From a virus, in IMG/VR virus record IMGVR_UViG_3300028706_000011, positions 1-48,166 of that record: a DNA stretch of 48,166 nt, one strand, 5' to 3'. Positions 1 to 9,383 of the stretch are shown here, in pieces. The position numbers were made by a program, and so were the translations under genes. The notes beneath the pieces are model-generated. The model was not told the origin of the DNA. It was given only the letters and a program-made list of their open reading frames with translations, and made no database searches. Position 1 is the stretch's first letter; the number at the start of each line of letters is the position of its first letter.

Positions 1-126
1 AATCATGGCATCAATATCCAAGATAGCTTCAATGGTACGTACTGCGTTACCTACTACAGTGGGAACAGCAAGAACGTCTGCACCAACACCAGCAGTATCA
101 ACGGAAGTCATGTCAAAAGTAGCCAT
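1..126 (-). CDS. Unknown protein downstream of the coat gene, N-terminal part only
   Basis: An open frame of 42 codons runs off the left end. It starts with ATG at 126-124, preceded by a good GGGAGGGAT ribosome site, and lies 15 bases after the coat gene stop. The visible part begins MATFDMTSVDTAG and is rich in small and hydrophobic residues. I do not recognise it. Its place right after the coat gene suggests a head or head-tail joining protein, which is inference only. Confidence 0.6.
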   Translation of the reverse strand, partial: MATFDMTSVDTAGVGADVLAVPTVVGNAVRTIEAILDIDAMI

Positions 127-141
127 AAGTTATCCCTCCCC

Positions 142-1215
142 TTACGCTGCGTTATATTTGGCAGTAACGATTGCTTCTGGGCGAAGAATCTTTCTACCGT
201 ATAGGTGCATACCACGAACAATGTCAGCAAAGCTGTCAGGGTCACGATATGTTTCCGTCTTGTTGATTTGCTCAGCAGTTGCTACAGCAGAATCATGTCC
301 ACCAACAATAACACCATAGTTAGTGTTCTGGTTTGCAGAACCTGTGGTTCCTGGACCAGTACCTACCGCTGGCAGGTTTGATGAAGTGTACATACGGAAA
401 CCGTGGAAGTTATTAACGACAAGGCCGTTACGCAGTCCACCTGATTCACCGTAGTCTGCATTTAAGAAGCGTGAATCTTCGTCACGAAGAAGCTCCATAA
501 ATACCGGGTCAACTACCAGCCAACGTCCTTGAGTATCAACTTGCTGTTGATCCAAGAGGCGAGCCATACGAGCAACAACCATTGCTGGTGAAGCTGTAGC
601 AGTTGGTAGTGCAGTAGCACCAGGCAAACGTGCTGCCAGTGGGATCGAATGATCACCAGCAGAACCAGTTGTGATGTTGCCCATAGAACCCTTGATGATC
701 TTCATTGATGTCAACAATTCATCACTACCAGCAGTGCTAACAGACTTGCTGCCATTTACGACATCATTAGCTGTATCTGCTTGAGAATGCAAAGAAGACT
801 GTTTGAAGCCAGACAAATAACCTAGAACGTCTTGGTCATACTGGTCAGCCAAACGATAAGCTGCACGATCCGTTGCAAGACTCATAAAATTGATGTGACT
901 ATGAGCCTCTTCAATATCATCCATCTTAAACGCAAAGTAGTTAGCTTTGTCTACAGTCAACTGAAAATCATCATCTTCAAGATCTTGTGCTGTAACCTGA
1001 GTACCACGAGCGTATTGGCTAACGGAAATTTCAGGTTCTTTAATAATTCTGACTGTATCGCCTTGAGCAGCAATCTCGCCAAAATAATCTGAGTTAGTAA
1101 TTTCTCCTACTACAGTAGACTTGCGAAAGGCAAGCTGTACCTGCTTGGAGTAGATTACGGGGCTAAAGTTACCATTAGGTAAATTCCCATAACCTGTTGC
1201 GGATGTAAAAGCCAT
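142..1215 (-). CDS. Major capsid (coat) protein, 357 aa
   Basis: This is most likely the HK97-fold major coat protein that builds the head. The N-terminal half (about residues 20-115) has the pattern of P22/podovirus-like coat proteins: a stretch on removal of old folds (VVGEITNSDYFGEI), a TVRI-type strand, then an acidic segment and an FKMDDIEEAHSHI helix, followed by a long alanine-rich helical region and a C-terminal IVTAKYNAA end. The length is normal for marine podovirus coat proteins. It follows the scaffold gene, as expected, but is set apart by a 260-base leader with its own promoter candidate. The start has a strong AAGGAGGA site a few bases upstream. Identification rests on position plus sequence pattern. 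Confidence 0.88.
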   Translation of the reverse strand: MAFTSATGYGNLPNGNFSPVIYSKQVQLAFRKSTVVGEITNSDYFGEIAAQGDTVRIIKEPEISVSQYARGTQVTAQDLEDDDFQLTVDKANYFAFKMDDIEEAHSHINFMSLATDRAAYRLADQYDQDVLGYLSGFKQSSLHSQADTANDVVNGSKSVSTAGSDELLTSMKIIKGSMGNITTGSAGDHSIPLAARLPGATALPTATASPAMVVARMARLLDQQQVDTQGRWLVVDPVFMELLRDEDSRFLNADYGESGGLRNGLVVNNFHGFRMYTSSNLPAVGTGPGTTGSANQNTNYGVIVGGHDSAVATAEQINKTETYRDPDSFADIVRGMHLYGRKILRPEAIVTAKYNAA

Positions 1216-1440
1216 AATAAATCCTCCTTAGATGTTTGTTGGCTTATGATATTTAAGCCCAAACTTAACGTAAGAGGCTAATCTTTCTAGGGTGCAATCT
1301 ATTCTATCAAGGGCCATTGTTAGAATAGTTGGGCCTATACTTAATTAGGTAGGTCTTATCTTAATTGTTTGGCTTAGTTGGTTAGAGTATAAAGGTAGCT
1401 AATGATATTAGGGCTTTATACTCTTTTCTTAACATACACA
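1216..1440 (-). promoter_or_regulatory. Structured 5' leader of the coat gene with three hairpins
   Basis: The 225 bases between the promoter and the coat gene hold three inverted repeats: an exact 11-base stem (1384-1394 with 1414-1424) whose loop contains a further TAAT/ATTA pair, an exact 8-base stem (1299-1306 with 1321-1328) extended inside by CAA/TTG, and an exact 6-base stem (1241-1246 with 1254-1259). None is followed by a clear U-tract in the leftward direction, so they look more like mRNA stability or processing elements than terminators. No coding frame is evident. Confidence 0.5.
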
Positions 1441-1468
1441 GTTATACATATTAATTCTGTGATGTCAA
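1441..1468 (-). promoter_or_regulatory. Sigma70-like promoter for the coat gene
   Basis: Read on the minus strand there is a perfect TTGACA (1468-1463), a 16-base spacer, and TATAAC (1446-1441). Transcription would start near 1434 and give a leader of roughly 220 bases before the coat ATG. The same TATAAC -10 box occurs in the promoter before the SSB candidate at 25806-25834. A private promoter for the coat gene fits the high demand for this protein. Confidence 0.6.
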
Positions 1469-1475
1469 TACTTTT

Positions 1476-2354
1476 TTAACGTGCACCCCCAGAAATATCA
1501 TAAATAAACTTGCCACTACGGATAGCTTCCATGATTGAGTCTGAGTTAGCCTCATACTGTTGTGCTGTCATCTTTTGTACAGCAGACTCACGGATACTTC
1601 CTGAAAGGTCATTATTCTCTGGCTTGGTAGTACGTCTTGTTTTAACTTCAGATGCAGCCTGTTTAGTAGAACGCTGTTTACCTTTTACGTCCATGTTGTT
1701 ATCAATCTTGTACAGATCAATTACCCTGATTACAGACTTAGGGTCATCTTGGTTTTCATATAGGGCATCCTGTACCCACTTAGGTTGTTCTTCTGCCCAA
1801 TTATGAAACTCATCACTTGATCGTAAGTCATCAAAGTCTGAGTGCATAGAGCGTATCTCATCTTCTGATTTACTGCGCTGGGCTTGTGCTGTAAGCTTGT
1901 CTATCTCTTGTAGTCTAGCATCAGCATTCTTAAACTTCTCTTCTGCTTTTTGATTAGCAATGGTTTCTACAATAGAAGCAATCTCTGGATACTTATTAGA
2001 CCACGCCTCAATGCTCTCATTACTAGCAGGTGGACGAACTGGACCACTAGTCTTTGCTTTATCTAGCTGTGCCTTTAGTTCTTTTAACTCTTCAGACTGC
2101 TTGTTTAGGTGGCTGCGTAGATCACTATATCGTTTCTTAAACGATTTCTCTTCTGCAGATAACGCTTCTTCTTTAGTTTCTGTATTGGACGCTTTCTCTT
2201 TGGAACTCTCTTGTTCTTCTGGTTCTCCCCCTTCAATAAGGGCTTTGAGTTCAGCTTCATCCTTTTCTATACGTTTCTGGTTTGCATTGCGCTTTGGTTT
2301 AGCTTGTACAAATCCTGCATTCTTTGGTGTTTCCACTTCTGCTAGTTCTGCCAT
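1476..2354 (-). CDS. Scaffolding protein, 292 aa
   Basis: Likely the internal scaffold that guides coat assembly and leaves before or during packaging. The sequence is very charged and low in hydrophobics, with predicted coiled coil around residues 60-105 (many E, K and L at heptad spacing) and again around 130-165. The C-terminal end (GKFIYDISGGAR) is short and partly basic, as in scaffold proteins that touch the coat through their tail. It sits between the 918-residue structural gene and the coat gene, the usual scaffold position. The start has an AAAAGGAAA ribosome site. Assigned from composition and position, since scaffolds conserve little sequence. Confidence 0.75.
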   Translation of the reverse strand: MAELAEVETPKNAGFVQAKPKRNANQKRIEKDEAELKALIEGGEPEEQESSKEKASNTETKEEALSAEEKSFKKRYSDLRSHLNKQSEELKELKAQLDKAKTSGPVRPPASNESIEAWSNKYPEIASIVETIANQKAEEKFKNADARLQEIDKLTAQAQRSKSEDEIRSMHSDFDDLRSSDEFHNWAEEQPKWVQDALYENQDDPKSVIRVIDLYKIDNNMDVKGKQRSTKQAASEVKTRRTTKPENNDLSGSIRESAVQKMTAQQYEANSDSIMEAIRSGKFIYDISGGAR

Positions 2355-2426
2355 GTTGTATTTCCTTTTATGTTGGGGCCAGCATTATTGCCGGGTAGCC
2401 TTATAGTTTTAGTTTATAGTTATTGT

Positions 2427-5183
2427 TTAAGAGAAAAGGTCTGAGAATGAAAAACCACCACTGTCTGATTTTTCTTTAGCGTTGTCCGTATTAGAACTAT
2501 CACCAGTAGCAGCCTCATTAGCCCGTCTATTAGCTGTGGCTACATAATGTGCCGCTGTTTCAGGGAAAGCTCTAAGAGATTCTTTTTCTCTATCTGATAG
2601 ATGTTCAGCTACGTTTGCACTTGTGTTTGGATTACTTACATCTAAACGGCTAGACTTTTCATCTCGTGGTGCAGATGTCCTACCTGCCTCACCCATATCC
2701 GTAGTTGCATAAGAAGGTGCTGCGTTTGTAGAAACCCCTGCTGACCTTGCTTTTTCCATTGCTGCTTTTTGTTCTGCATCAGATAAATCAGGATCATCAA
2801 AAGCAGTACCTTTAGTTACAGCACCTGTTATAGGATCTACTCTATCTTTTCCAATCCCAAAGCCATTTGTAAATGCATCATATCCTGTTTTAAAACCACT
2901 ATCAGATGCAGAAAATAGACCTTCATAGTAATCATCTCTTGCTTTTTCTGACGTAAACATTAAGTCAAGACCGTCAGGTGATTTACCACCACTATCTTTA
3001 AAACCACCATATAATCTATCAGATGCAGCCTTAACAGCGTTAGAATAAATATCAATTTGTTGCTGATTAACGTTACCGCTTTTCATTCTACTTGCTAAGC
3101 TTTGTTGAACAGCCTCTGCTTGTTTTTTTTCTGCCTGTTCCGCAAATTTAGATAATCCTAAAGAAACTCCTGGACCACCAAGTGCAAAGCCGATACTTCC
3201 TACAAAAAGTTTTTCTAATGAACCCATAGGTTTAGACTTAGAATAACCTTCATAATCTTCATCTGTCCAATCCTTCACTGCTTTATTACGAAAGGTTTTA
3301 TCTGATATACCAATAGACTCTAAAGAAATATCTTCCTTATCGTCACCCCTCTCAGCAGCCACTGTTTTTTGCTCTTCTACAACATCCTGCGATACTTCAC
3401 GAAAGCCAGCAGGTATACGGCTCATGGGTCTACCATTAAAGTAGTATATTATAATACGCTGACCTGTCTCAGGACTAGTAAAAGTCTTAGACTCAAAGCC
3501 CATAAAAGGTGAACCTGTACCACCGTAACCTCCATAGCCACCACCTACAGGTTTAGGTACAGTTATACCTGCACCAGGTACACCACCACCCTCATTCATG
3601 TTTATAGGTGTATCTGTGTCTTGTGTATTTTCATCGTCTGCTGTTTCTAGTTCATCATCTCTAAAGTAAGACTCTTCACCTTCATTAATACGTTTCCAAC
3701 CTTCTTCTGCAGATTTTTGTAGCTCTTCAAAAAACTCTGTACCAAAGTAGCGTCTAGTTGCAGCATTAATCATAAACTCATTAGGACTAGCATTGATAGG
3801 TACATCATCACGTACCTCTTCTGGTTTGGCTCCAAGAGGTGCAGTGTTGCCACTTACAGGATCTTTAGTCTCACTCATAATGAGATCCATTTCTGTTTGT
3901 ATGGGTTCGTTATTATTAGATATAGATCCACCAACAGCCATATCCGTACCAGAACTAGACGTTAATAAATAATCTTGTTGGCCTGTATACATATCTTCTT
4001 CCCCTATTAATCCACCTTGAGCAAATTTTTTACCAAGTATATTTTCTACTTCATCTCTGTATGGTAAATCTTTTACCCCTGCAGCTTCTTGTGCAGATTT
4101 TGCTTCTTCTCTACTCAATACTCGTGATACTTTCATATCACCACCAACTACCCATGTATCTCCATCTGCTTGACCATCTACGTATGAGTAGCTACCACCT
4201 TTAGGTACTTTATCATTAATGTCAGTACGGCCTCTTTCTTTCATATAAGTAAGTAGCTCATCACTTGTATCGTCTGCCATTTCTACTTCTGCCCAGACTT
4301 GATCTTCAGCCCTACGTTTTACGTAGTATTGATCACCACGGGTTCTTATAGCTTTTGGATTGATACCTGCATTAACAAGTTGTTCTGCTTCTTTTTTAGT
4401 TATTTTTAAATCCTGTGGACCTAAATGTTCTGCTACAGGATTCATACTAGCATGCCATCCAGGTCTAGCAGCAACAGCAGTCACTTTACCATAGGGTGCA
4501 TCTTTAGTACGTTTTGTTTTTTCTGTAATGTACCCTGAATCAATAAGTTTTTTTCTTGTTTCTTCATCTGGTATATTTATAGAATCTCCAGTTTTTTTTG
4601 TTTTTTCACCCTTTTTACGTTTAGCACCCTTAGTAGGTACGTAAAATCCTTCTTTACCTGCTTTTGTAGTTCCTTTAAAAGCTACATCAGGAAAGTCTGC
4701 TTCTAAAAAAGACCCTTGAGGTACTTCATCTGCAGCATTTACAAATAAAGGATATAGCTTGTCATCTGATTGTACAAATAATTTATATGCCTTACGAGTT
4801 TTTTTAAAAGGTTCATCTACAACAGAAGATGAAGAAGGTTTTAATTTAATATTTCCACCTAAACTACCTAAAGCATTAGGATCAACTTCAATACGCTTAC
4901 CTACATCTAAAGCTTTCTTGGCACCTGATCTTATAGCACTGGCTGCAGCATCACCTAATCCTGGAATAAGTCCTATCATTGCTGCACCGCCCAGCGCACC
5001 AACTAAAATATAGTTAGGGTCATCTTTCTGTAACTCATCGTAAACTTCTTTAGCTGCCATAGCATCGCCAATGACAGGTGTAGCTGAAGCAACAAAGGTA
5101 GCAGCATCTTCTAATGTAATATTATCCACACGCTCTGCATAACGCCCCTCAGGGTCTTGTCTTCTTTTAGGATTTAGGGCCAT
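2427..5183 (-). CDS. Large structural protein of unknown role, about 918 aa
   Basis: A long protein between portal and scaffold. Residues about 20-80 hold a glycine/alanine-rich hydrophobic stretch (VGALGGAAMIGLIPGLGDAA) that could sit in a membrane. The middle is lysine-rich, and around residue 470 is a segment of the form VPINASPNEFMINAATRRYF, a motif I have seen in proteins of many marine podoviruses. Then comes a glycine-rich linker (GGGYGGYGGTG) and a helical, charged C-terminal third. An ATG three codons upstream (5192) is possible, but an AAGGG site lies 9 bases before the ATG at 5183 and only about 0-1 bases before the other, so 5183 is preferred. Function unknown; virion-associated by position. 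Confidence 0.7.
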   Translation of the reverse strand: MALNPKRRQDPEGRYAERVDNITLEDAATFVASATPVIGDAMAAKEVYDELQKDDPNYILVGALGGAAMIGLIPGLGDAAASAIRSGAKKALDVGKRIEVDPNALGSLGGNIKLKPSSSSVVDEPFKKTRKAYKLFVQSDDKLYPLFVNAADEVPQGSFLEADFPDVAFKGTTKAGKEGFYVPTKGAKRKKGEKTKKTGDSINIPDEETRKKLIDSGYITEKTKRTKDAPYGKVTAVAARPGWHASMNPVAEHLGPQDLKITKKEAEQLVNAGINPKAIRTRGDQYYVKRRAEDQVWAEVEMADDTSDELLTYMKERGRTDINDKVPKGGSYSYVDGQADGDTWVVGGDMKVSRVLSREEAKSAQEAAGVKDLPYRDEVENILGKKFAQGGLIGEEDMYTGQQDYLLTSSSGTDMAVGGSISNNNEPIQTEMDLIMSETKDPVSGNTAPLGAKPEEVRDDVPINASPNEFMINAATRRYFGTEFFEELQKSAEEGWKRINEGEESYFRDDELETADDENTQDTDTPINMNEGGGVPGAGITVPKPVGGGYGGYGGTGSPFMGFESKTFTSPETGQRIIIYYFNGRPMSRIPAGFREVSQDVVEEQKTVAAERGDDKEDISLESIGISDKTFRNKAVKDWTDEDYEGYSKSKPMGSLEKLFVGSIGFALGGPGVSLGLSKFAEQAEKKQAEAVQQSLASRMKSGNVNQQQIDIYSNAVKAASDRLYGGFKDSGGKSPDGLDLMFTSEKARDDYYEGLFSASDSGFKTGYDAFTNGFGIGKDRVDPITGAVTKGTAFDDPDLSDAEQKAAMEKARSAGVSTNAAPSYATTDMGEAGRTSAPRDEKSSRLDVSNPNTSANVAEHLSDREKESLRAFPETAAHYVATANRRANEAATGDSSNTDNAKEKSDSGGFSFSDLFS

Positions 5184-5364
5184 TAATTTCATCCCTTAAA
5201 TAGGTTAATCTACGTAGAGCAGCTATCTCACCTTGAGCACGATATATGTCTTCCATAGACACTGCCTGTTCTAACTTGCGCTGGGCAGTGTCAATCTTTT
5301 TGTTTAGTACATCAAGGAAGCCATCCCATAGGGGCTTATCGTTTACGAGTTTCTTTACTATCAT
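5167..5364 (-). CDS. Small helical protein, 65 aa
   Basis: A short charged protein predicted to be nearly all helix (LDVLNKKIDTAQRKLEQAV and a second helix RAQGEIAALRRLTYLRDEI), likely a two-helix hairpin or coiled coil. Its ATG overlaps the portal stop by one base (TAATG), and its end overlaps the start of the 918-residue gene, so it is translated as part of the portal operon. Small genes at this position occur in other marine podoviruses, but no role is known to me. Confidence 0.65.
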   Translation of the reverse strand: MIVKKLVNDKPLWDGFLDVLNKKIDTAQRKLEQAVSMEDIYRAQGEIAALRRLTYLRDEINGPKS

Positions 5365-7505
5365 TATGTACCAGTAAACCCTTGCTCACCAGGAGTTGGT
5401 GCTGTGCCTGTGCCAATGTTACCACCACCTGCACCTGTAGTGTCTTGTACGCCTACACCAGCTTGCTCTGGCCCAGCGCCCGGACTAGGTGGTGGGGGTG
5501 GACCTTGAGGTGCTCCCTCTGCTCCCTCAGGTGGGGGTGGGGGCTGTGTAAACTTCTTAAGTATCTCAGCTTGTATAGCTGCATCACTCAGAGAGTTAGT
5601 CACCTTGTCTGGGTCTAGATCCATTGACTTAGCTATCTCACGAATGATGTAGTCACTCTTAACAAATGGCATCAGTGCTGGGTTAGATGCTACACCCATG
5701 AACTGCATCAGACGCTGTGAACGTACCTCGTTAGCCATCAAGCTTTCTGTGCCAGATGCCTTAACCTCTAAGTCACCCTTGATATCTGTATCAAAGTCAA
5801 ACTGCATGTTAAATGAAAAGAATGCTTTACCTATTGGACCAATGAGGTAATCATCCACGTTTTTAACAACATTTCGTATGCTGCCATTAGCTGCAGACAT
5901 AAGCATAGAGATGCCAGAAGCAGTTCGCCCCACTCCACTGACACCTGTTTGACCGTGTGCAAAACTTGGGAAGCCTGTACTTTCATCTGCTAAAACCCTA
6001 GCCTTATCAAAGAGTTGCATGTTCTCGCCAGCTACATTAGGGAACTTAGTGCCAAAGATGCCTTGTCCTGGTGCACCCCCCTGTCTGCGAAACACCTTGC
6101 CAGGGTACACACTTAAGTCCTGACCAGGAACTAAATTTGTCTCATCAACTTCAATGATTAAGTTACCAGAAAGTGCAGCATTATCAATAGCCATACGCAT
6201 AAAGCCATTCATTAAGGTCTGCGTATCATCCATATTCTCAGCAATACCTACACCAAAGAAGCTGTATGGATTAAGCTCATAAGGTACAGCATAGTAAGGA
6301 ATACGTGCTGGCTTGAATGGGTTAAGAACTAAACGTAATACTTTACCGTTACAAATCCATGTATTCACACTGACCTGCTCAGAGTTCTTCAACTCTTTAG
6401 GGATAGTTACACCATTCTCAGCTAGAATGTCTGTATCTACATAACCCCAGAACTCTAGTACTTCATAACGATAGGGGCTAGAACTATACTGGGAATCATC
6501 TTCCATGTCCTGTTCCCAATATTTCTTTTCGTAAGACTCACCTAGATCAATAGCCTCATTAACAGACTCACCCCTAAAGAAAGGTCTAGACTTTAAGCCT
6601 CGCATCTGTGAGCGTGTCATACGGTGACGCTCTACTACATACTCAGCCTCATCCATGTTGTATGCATCAGGATCAGGGTAAAAGTTCCAGATAGATACAT
6701 GACTAGTAGATGGTACAGTCTTAATTAAAGGATCATAAGAACCTTCATCATCCCAATTAGGGTACTCTTTGTCAATAGCAAACGGACCCTTCATAATACC
6801 TGTACCAAAGAGTGCCATCTCAAATGCAGTATGGCGTAGTTGCTTGTTAGCACCACTCTCTTCTAGCTGATCGTGTATCTTCTTTTCCATCTTCTTAGCT
6901 GCAACCATAGCAGGATGAAATGTAACTGTACTTTGTGAAGTACCTGGACCCTCAACTACCTTCTCACCTAACTGCTCTAGCCTGTCCTTGAGTGGGCCTA
7001 ATCGTTTCATACGATCAAACATAGTCTCGCCAGGCTTTAGCTTTTCATCAGGGTCAAACAAAAAAGAAACCTTAGGTTCTTCACCAAAGGCTGCATTAAG
7101 TTCTTTCTGTCCTGCTTCTGCATTAGGGTCAATGTTAATGTGTACTGACTCAGCTACACCATCAGGTAACGTTGTAGGATTAACTGTAAGAGGAAAGCGT
7201 GAGCTACCAAACAGTACATCTACAATCTGACCATACGCAGCTAGAGTTTTAGTTTTAGTAACTTTGACAAATACACGAGACTTTTCAGTTTCAGTAAATT
7301 GTACGTCAGAACCATACAGACCACGGTAATTACGGTAAGCACGTAGCCACCTGTTTTCATCTGTGTACCTTGAGTCTTCTGCACGTTTATATTTCCCTGT
7401 TACAAAAGAAACTAGACTAGGTGCATCTAACTCATCACCATCCTGTATGACAGAAACCTCATCTGTTTCAAACAGTTCGCCTTGATTATTTTCATTTATT
7501 GCCAT
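5364..7505 (-). CDS. Portal protein, 713 aa
   Basis: Forms the dodecameric ring at the head vertex through which DNA is packed and ejected. The length (713) suits podovirus portals of the P22/HMO-2011 kind. The N-terminal half has typical portal elements: a YRNYRGLYG-type helix near residue 60, an ATE-like VKVTKTKTLAAYGQIVDVLFG helix, and a central stretch with WNFYPDPDAYNMDEAEYVVER and YYAVPYELNPYSFFGVGIAEN, which matches the stem/wing part of these proteins. The C-terminal 70 residues are rich in P and G (PPPPPEGAEG). It lies directly after the large terminase with 5 bases between them. Confidence 0.9.
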   Translation of the reverse strand: MAINENNQGELFETDEVSVIQDGDELDAPSLVSFVTGKYKRAEDSRYTDENRWLRAYRNYRGLYGSDVQFTETEKSRVFVKVTKTKTLAAYGQIVDVLFGSSRFPLTVNPTTLPDGVAESVHINIDPNAEAGQKELNAAFGEEPKVSFLFDPDEKLKPGETMFDRMKRLGPLKDRLEQLGEKVVEGPGTSQSTVTFHPAMVAAKKMEKKIHDQLEESGANKQLRHTAFEMALFGTGIMKGPFAIDKEYPNWDDEGSYDPLIKTVPSTSHVSIWNFYPDPDAYNMDEAEYVVERHRMTRSQMRGLKSRPFFRGESVNEAIDLGESYEKKYWEQDMEDDSQYSSSPYRYEVLEFWGYVDTDILAENGVTIPKELKNSEQVSVNTWICNGKVLRLVLNPFKPARIPYYAVPYELNPYSFFGVGIAENMDDTQTLMNGFMRMAIDNAALSGNLIIEVDETNLVPGQDLSVYPGKVFRRQGGAPGQGIFGTKFPNVAGENMQLFDKARVLADESTGFPSFAHGQTGVSGVGRTASGISMLMSAANGSIRNVVKNVDDYLIGPIGKAFFSFNMQFDFDTDIKGDLEVKASGTESLMANEVRSQRLMQFMGVASNPALMPFVKSDYIIREIAKSMDLDPDKVTNSLSDAAIQAEILKKFTQPPPPPEGAEGAPQGPPPPPSPGAGPEQAGVGVQDTTGAGGGNIGTGTAPTPGEQGFTGT

Positions 7506-7510
7506 ATCTA

Positions 7511-9091
7511 CTAGTATCCAAATGTTGAGTCAGAAGCTTGAAACCCTGAACGTTGTGACATAGGGTTGAAATCCCAAAGTGAGCTACGTGGTCTTGTCAT
7601 TATACCATACCTTAAAGCATCATACAAGTGATCTTCTGCATTTGTATCAACATCTTCATGGTTCTTTTTATCTAAAGGTAAACCAGGAAGCTGAGCTATC
7701 ATGTTGGTACAGGAAGAAAAGAACACGAGTCTTGGCTCCTCAGTGAACTCATCTACCTGTAAACGGCGGTGAAGCTCGTTTTTACCTGCAACCCTAGAAC
7801 CTTTTGAACGATCAGAAGGACGCCACCTACATCCTTTTGCATTCATCTGCTCTGCCAAAGACGGGCCTGTGTCTCCACGTTTATGCCACAGGGAACTGTC
7901 TAACACACCGTATCTAATACTACTATCACTACTTTCAATTTCAAGTATCATATCTGCTAAATCAGTAGCTGTAACTTTAGAACAATAGAGTTCTCTATAT
8001 ACAATGAGTTGTTCAGCGGGAGATACAGCAATCCAGACAACTCCTGTAAAGCTCCCATAGCCGTAGTCACAAGCTCTAAACTTAGTCCAGCTTCTTGGTA
8101 TATCATAAGGCTCAATTACATGTATCTTTCTGTTGAACTCAGGAAACGCTGCTCCTTCATTTACATCCCAATTACCCTCAAGTAATTGCTTTCTTTGGTG
8201 TTCAGGTAGCGAGAGTAGCATAGCTTCGTAGTCACCACTCTCAGCTAAGTAAGGATTATCAAACAGACTAGCAGGTATGAACCTTCGTTTGAATAGGGGT
8301 TGTCCAGCTTTACTATGCCCTGATGGAAACTTCAGTACCTCACTAGTCTCAATGTCCGTTGCCCAGAACGCTGTATTAGGTTTATCTGGATCAATGAACA
8401 TCTTCTTTACCCAAGCATGTCCTAAACCGCCAGGGTTAGTTGTGGCTCTCATGTACAAGCCTAAGTCTTTATTAGCAGTACGTAAACGTGATCTCATGTA
8501 GTTCCACGCAAAGGGTGACTGCCACTGCGTCAACTCGTCAAACGCTACATAGTTAAACGCCTGTCCTTGGTAACGCATAACGTCTGTGTCTCTGTCCAAG
8601 TATGACATCCATAATGTGCCACCTCTAGGCGTAGTCCACTGACTCTTACGCTCAGACCACTTAATTCCAGGTATAGCCTTAGGGTACAACTCTTGGCTTT
8701 TCTGTATAAGCTCTCTTAGTTCTTCTGTTGTATGACGTACCAACAGCCCACTAAAGTCTGGACTGTTCATGTTCCTTAAGGGGTCTGCTAGTGTGGCGTA
8801 GCTCTTGCCGCCTCCTGCTGCTCCTCCATAAAGTACTTCACGTTCACTAGACGCTAGGTATTGTGTCTGTGGGCCAGGGTTTGGCTGAAAGACTACGTTC
8901 TGTGCCGTTGGTACGTCATATTCTTCATGCTTAACTTGCGCTGGGCTGGTCTTCTGTATCACTGTCTTCTTCGTAGATGAAGTAGCCTGTTCTTTCTTTT
9001 TCGAGGATTTCGATTTGGTGTAACGCTTTTTGGAGCCGCTGGGCATACTGGCGCTTAATTGTAGTAAGCCTTTTTCGCTTTCTTTCGACAT
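7511..9091 (-). CDS. Terminase large subunit, 526 aa
   Basis: The ATPase and nuclease that pumps DNA into the head and cuts it. Walker A is GGAAGGGKS at residues 89-97, Walker B is YVAFDELTQ near 181-189 with the catalytic E185/186, and the RNase H-like nuclease half shows DYGYGSFTGVVW, YGVLDSSL and the late HLYDALRYG motif. The first 55 residues are a lysine/serine-rich disordered tail that overlaps the upstream HTH gene by 160 bases, so the true start might be further in, for example at M16. Followed closely by the portal gene. Confidence 0.93.
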   Translation of the reverse strand: MSKESEKGLLQLSASMPSGSKKRYTKSKSSKKKEQATSSTKKTVIQKTSPAQVKHEEYDVPTAQNVVFQPNPGPQTQYLASSEREVLYGGAAGGGKSYATLADPLRNMNSPDFSGLLVRHTTEELRELIQKSQELYPKAIPGIKWSERKSQWTTPRGGTLWMSYLDRDTDVMRYQGQAFNYVAFDELTQWQSPFAWNYMRSRLRTANKDLGLYMRATTNPGGLGHAWVKKMFIDPDKPNTAFWATDIETSEVLKFPSGHSKAGQPLFKRRFIPASLFDNPYLAESGDYEAMLLSLPEHQRKQLLEGNWDVNEGAAFPEFNRKIHVIEPYDIPRSWTKFRACDYGYGSFTGVVWIAVSPAEQLIVYRELYCSKVTATDLADMILEIESSDSSIRYGVLDSSLWHKRGDTGPSLAEQMNAKGCRWRPSDRSKGSRVAGKNELHRRLQVDEFTEEPRLVFFSSCTNMIAQLPGLPLDKKNHEDVDTNAEDHLYDALRYGIMTRPRSSLWDFNPMSQRSGFQASDSTFGY

Positions 9092-9383
9092 CTAATCTCT
9101 TCTTCAACCCATCGTGTGTTATACTTTTACCAGACTGAGTAGTAAGCCACGCTGCAACCTGTCTTAAAGTATATTGCTTTACGTGCTTCCTTGCAAGCTC
9201 TAATAGCTCTAGTTCTTTTGGTATAGGCTTTAGCCATTCATTATCTTCTGGGTCAACCTCATATCCAAAGGGTATGTACTGGCTTACTCTTGGTATACGC
9301 TGCCAGAGCTTAACCTTAAGTGGTACTTTAGGTAGCATCCAGTACGCATAGTTTAGAGGTCTTTCTTTTCTAAACGTCAGCAT
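8931..9383 (-). CDS. HTH DNA-binding protein between the terminase genes, about 150 aa
   Basis: A basic protein with a likely helix-turn-helix in the middle (TLRQVAAWLTTQSGKSITH followed by a DGLKKRL recognition helix) and a long charged coiled coil after it. A start at 9383 (MLTFRKERP) overlaps the small terminase stop; a longer form from 9422 is possible but begins with an odd hydrophobic stretch. The last 160 bases are also read as the N-terminus of the large terminase in another frame. It could act with the small terminase in DNA recognition; that is inference from position and fold. Confidence 0.7.
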   Translation of the reverse strand: MLTFRKERPLNYAYWMLPKVPLKVKLWQRIPRVSQYIPFGYEVDPEDNEWLKPIPKELELLELARKHVKQYTLRQVAAWLTTQSGKSITHDGLKKRLDVERKRKRLTTIKRQYAQRLQKALHQIEILEKERTGYFIYEEDSDTEDQPSAS

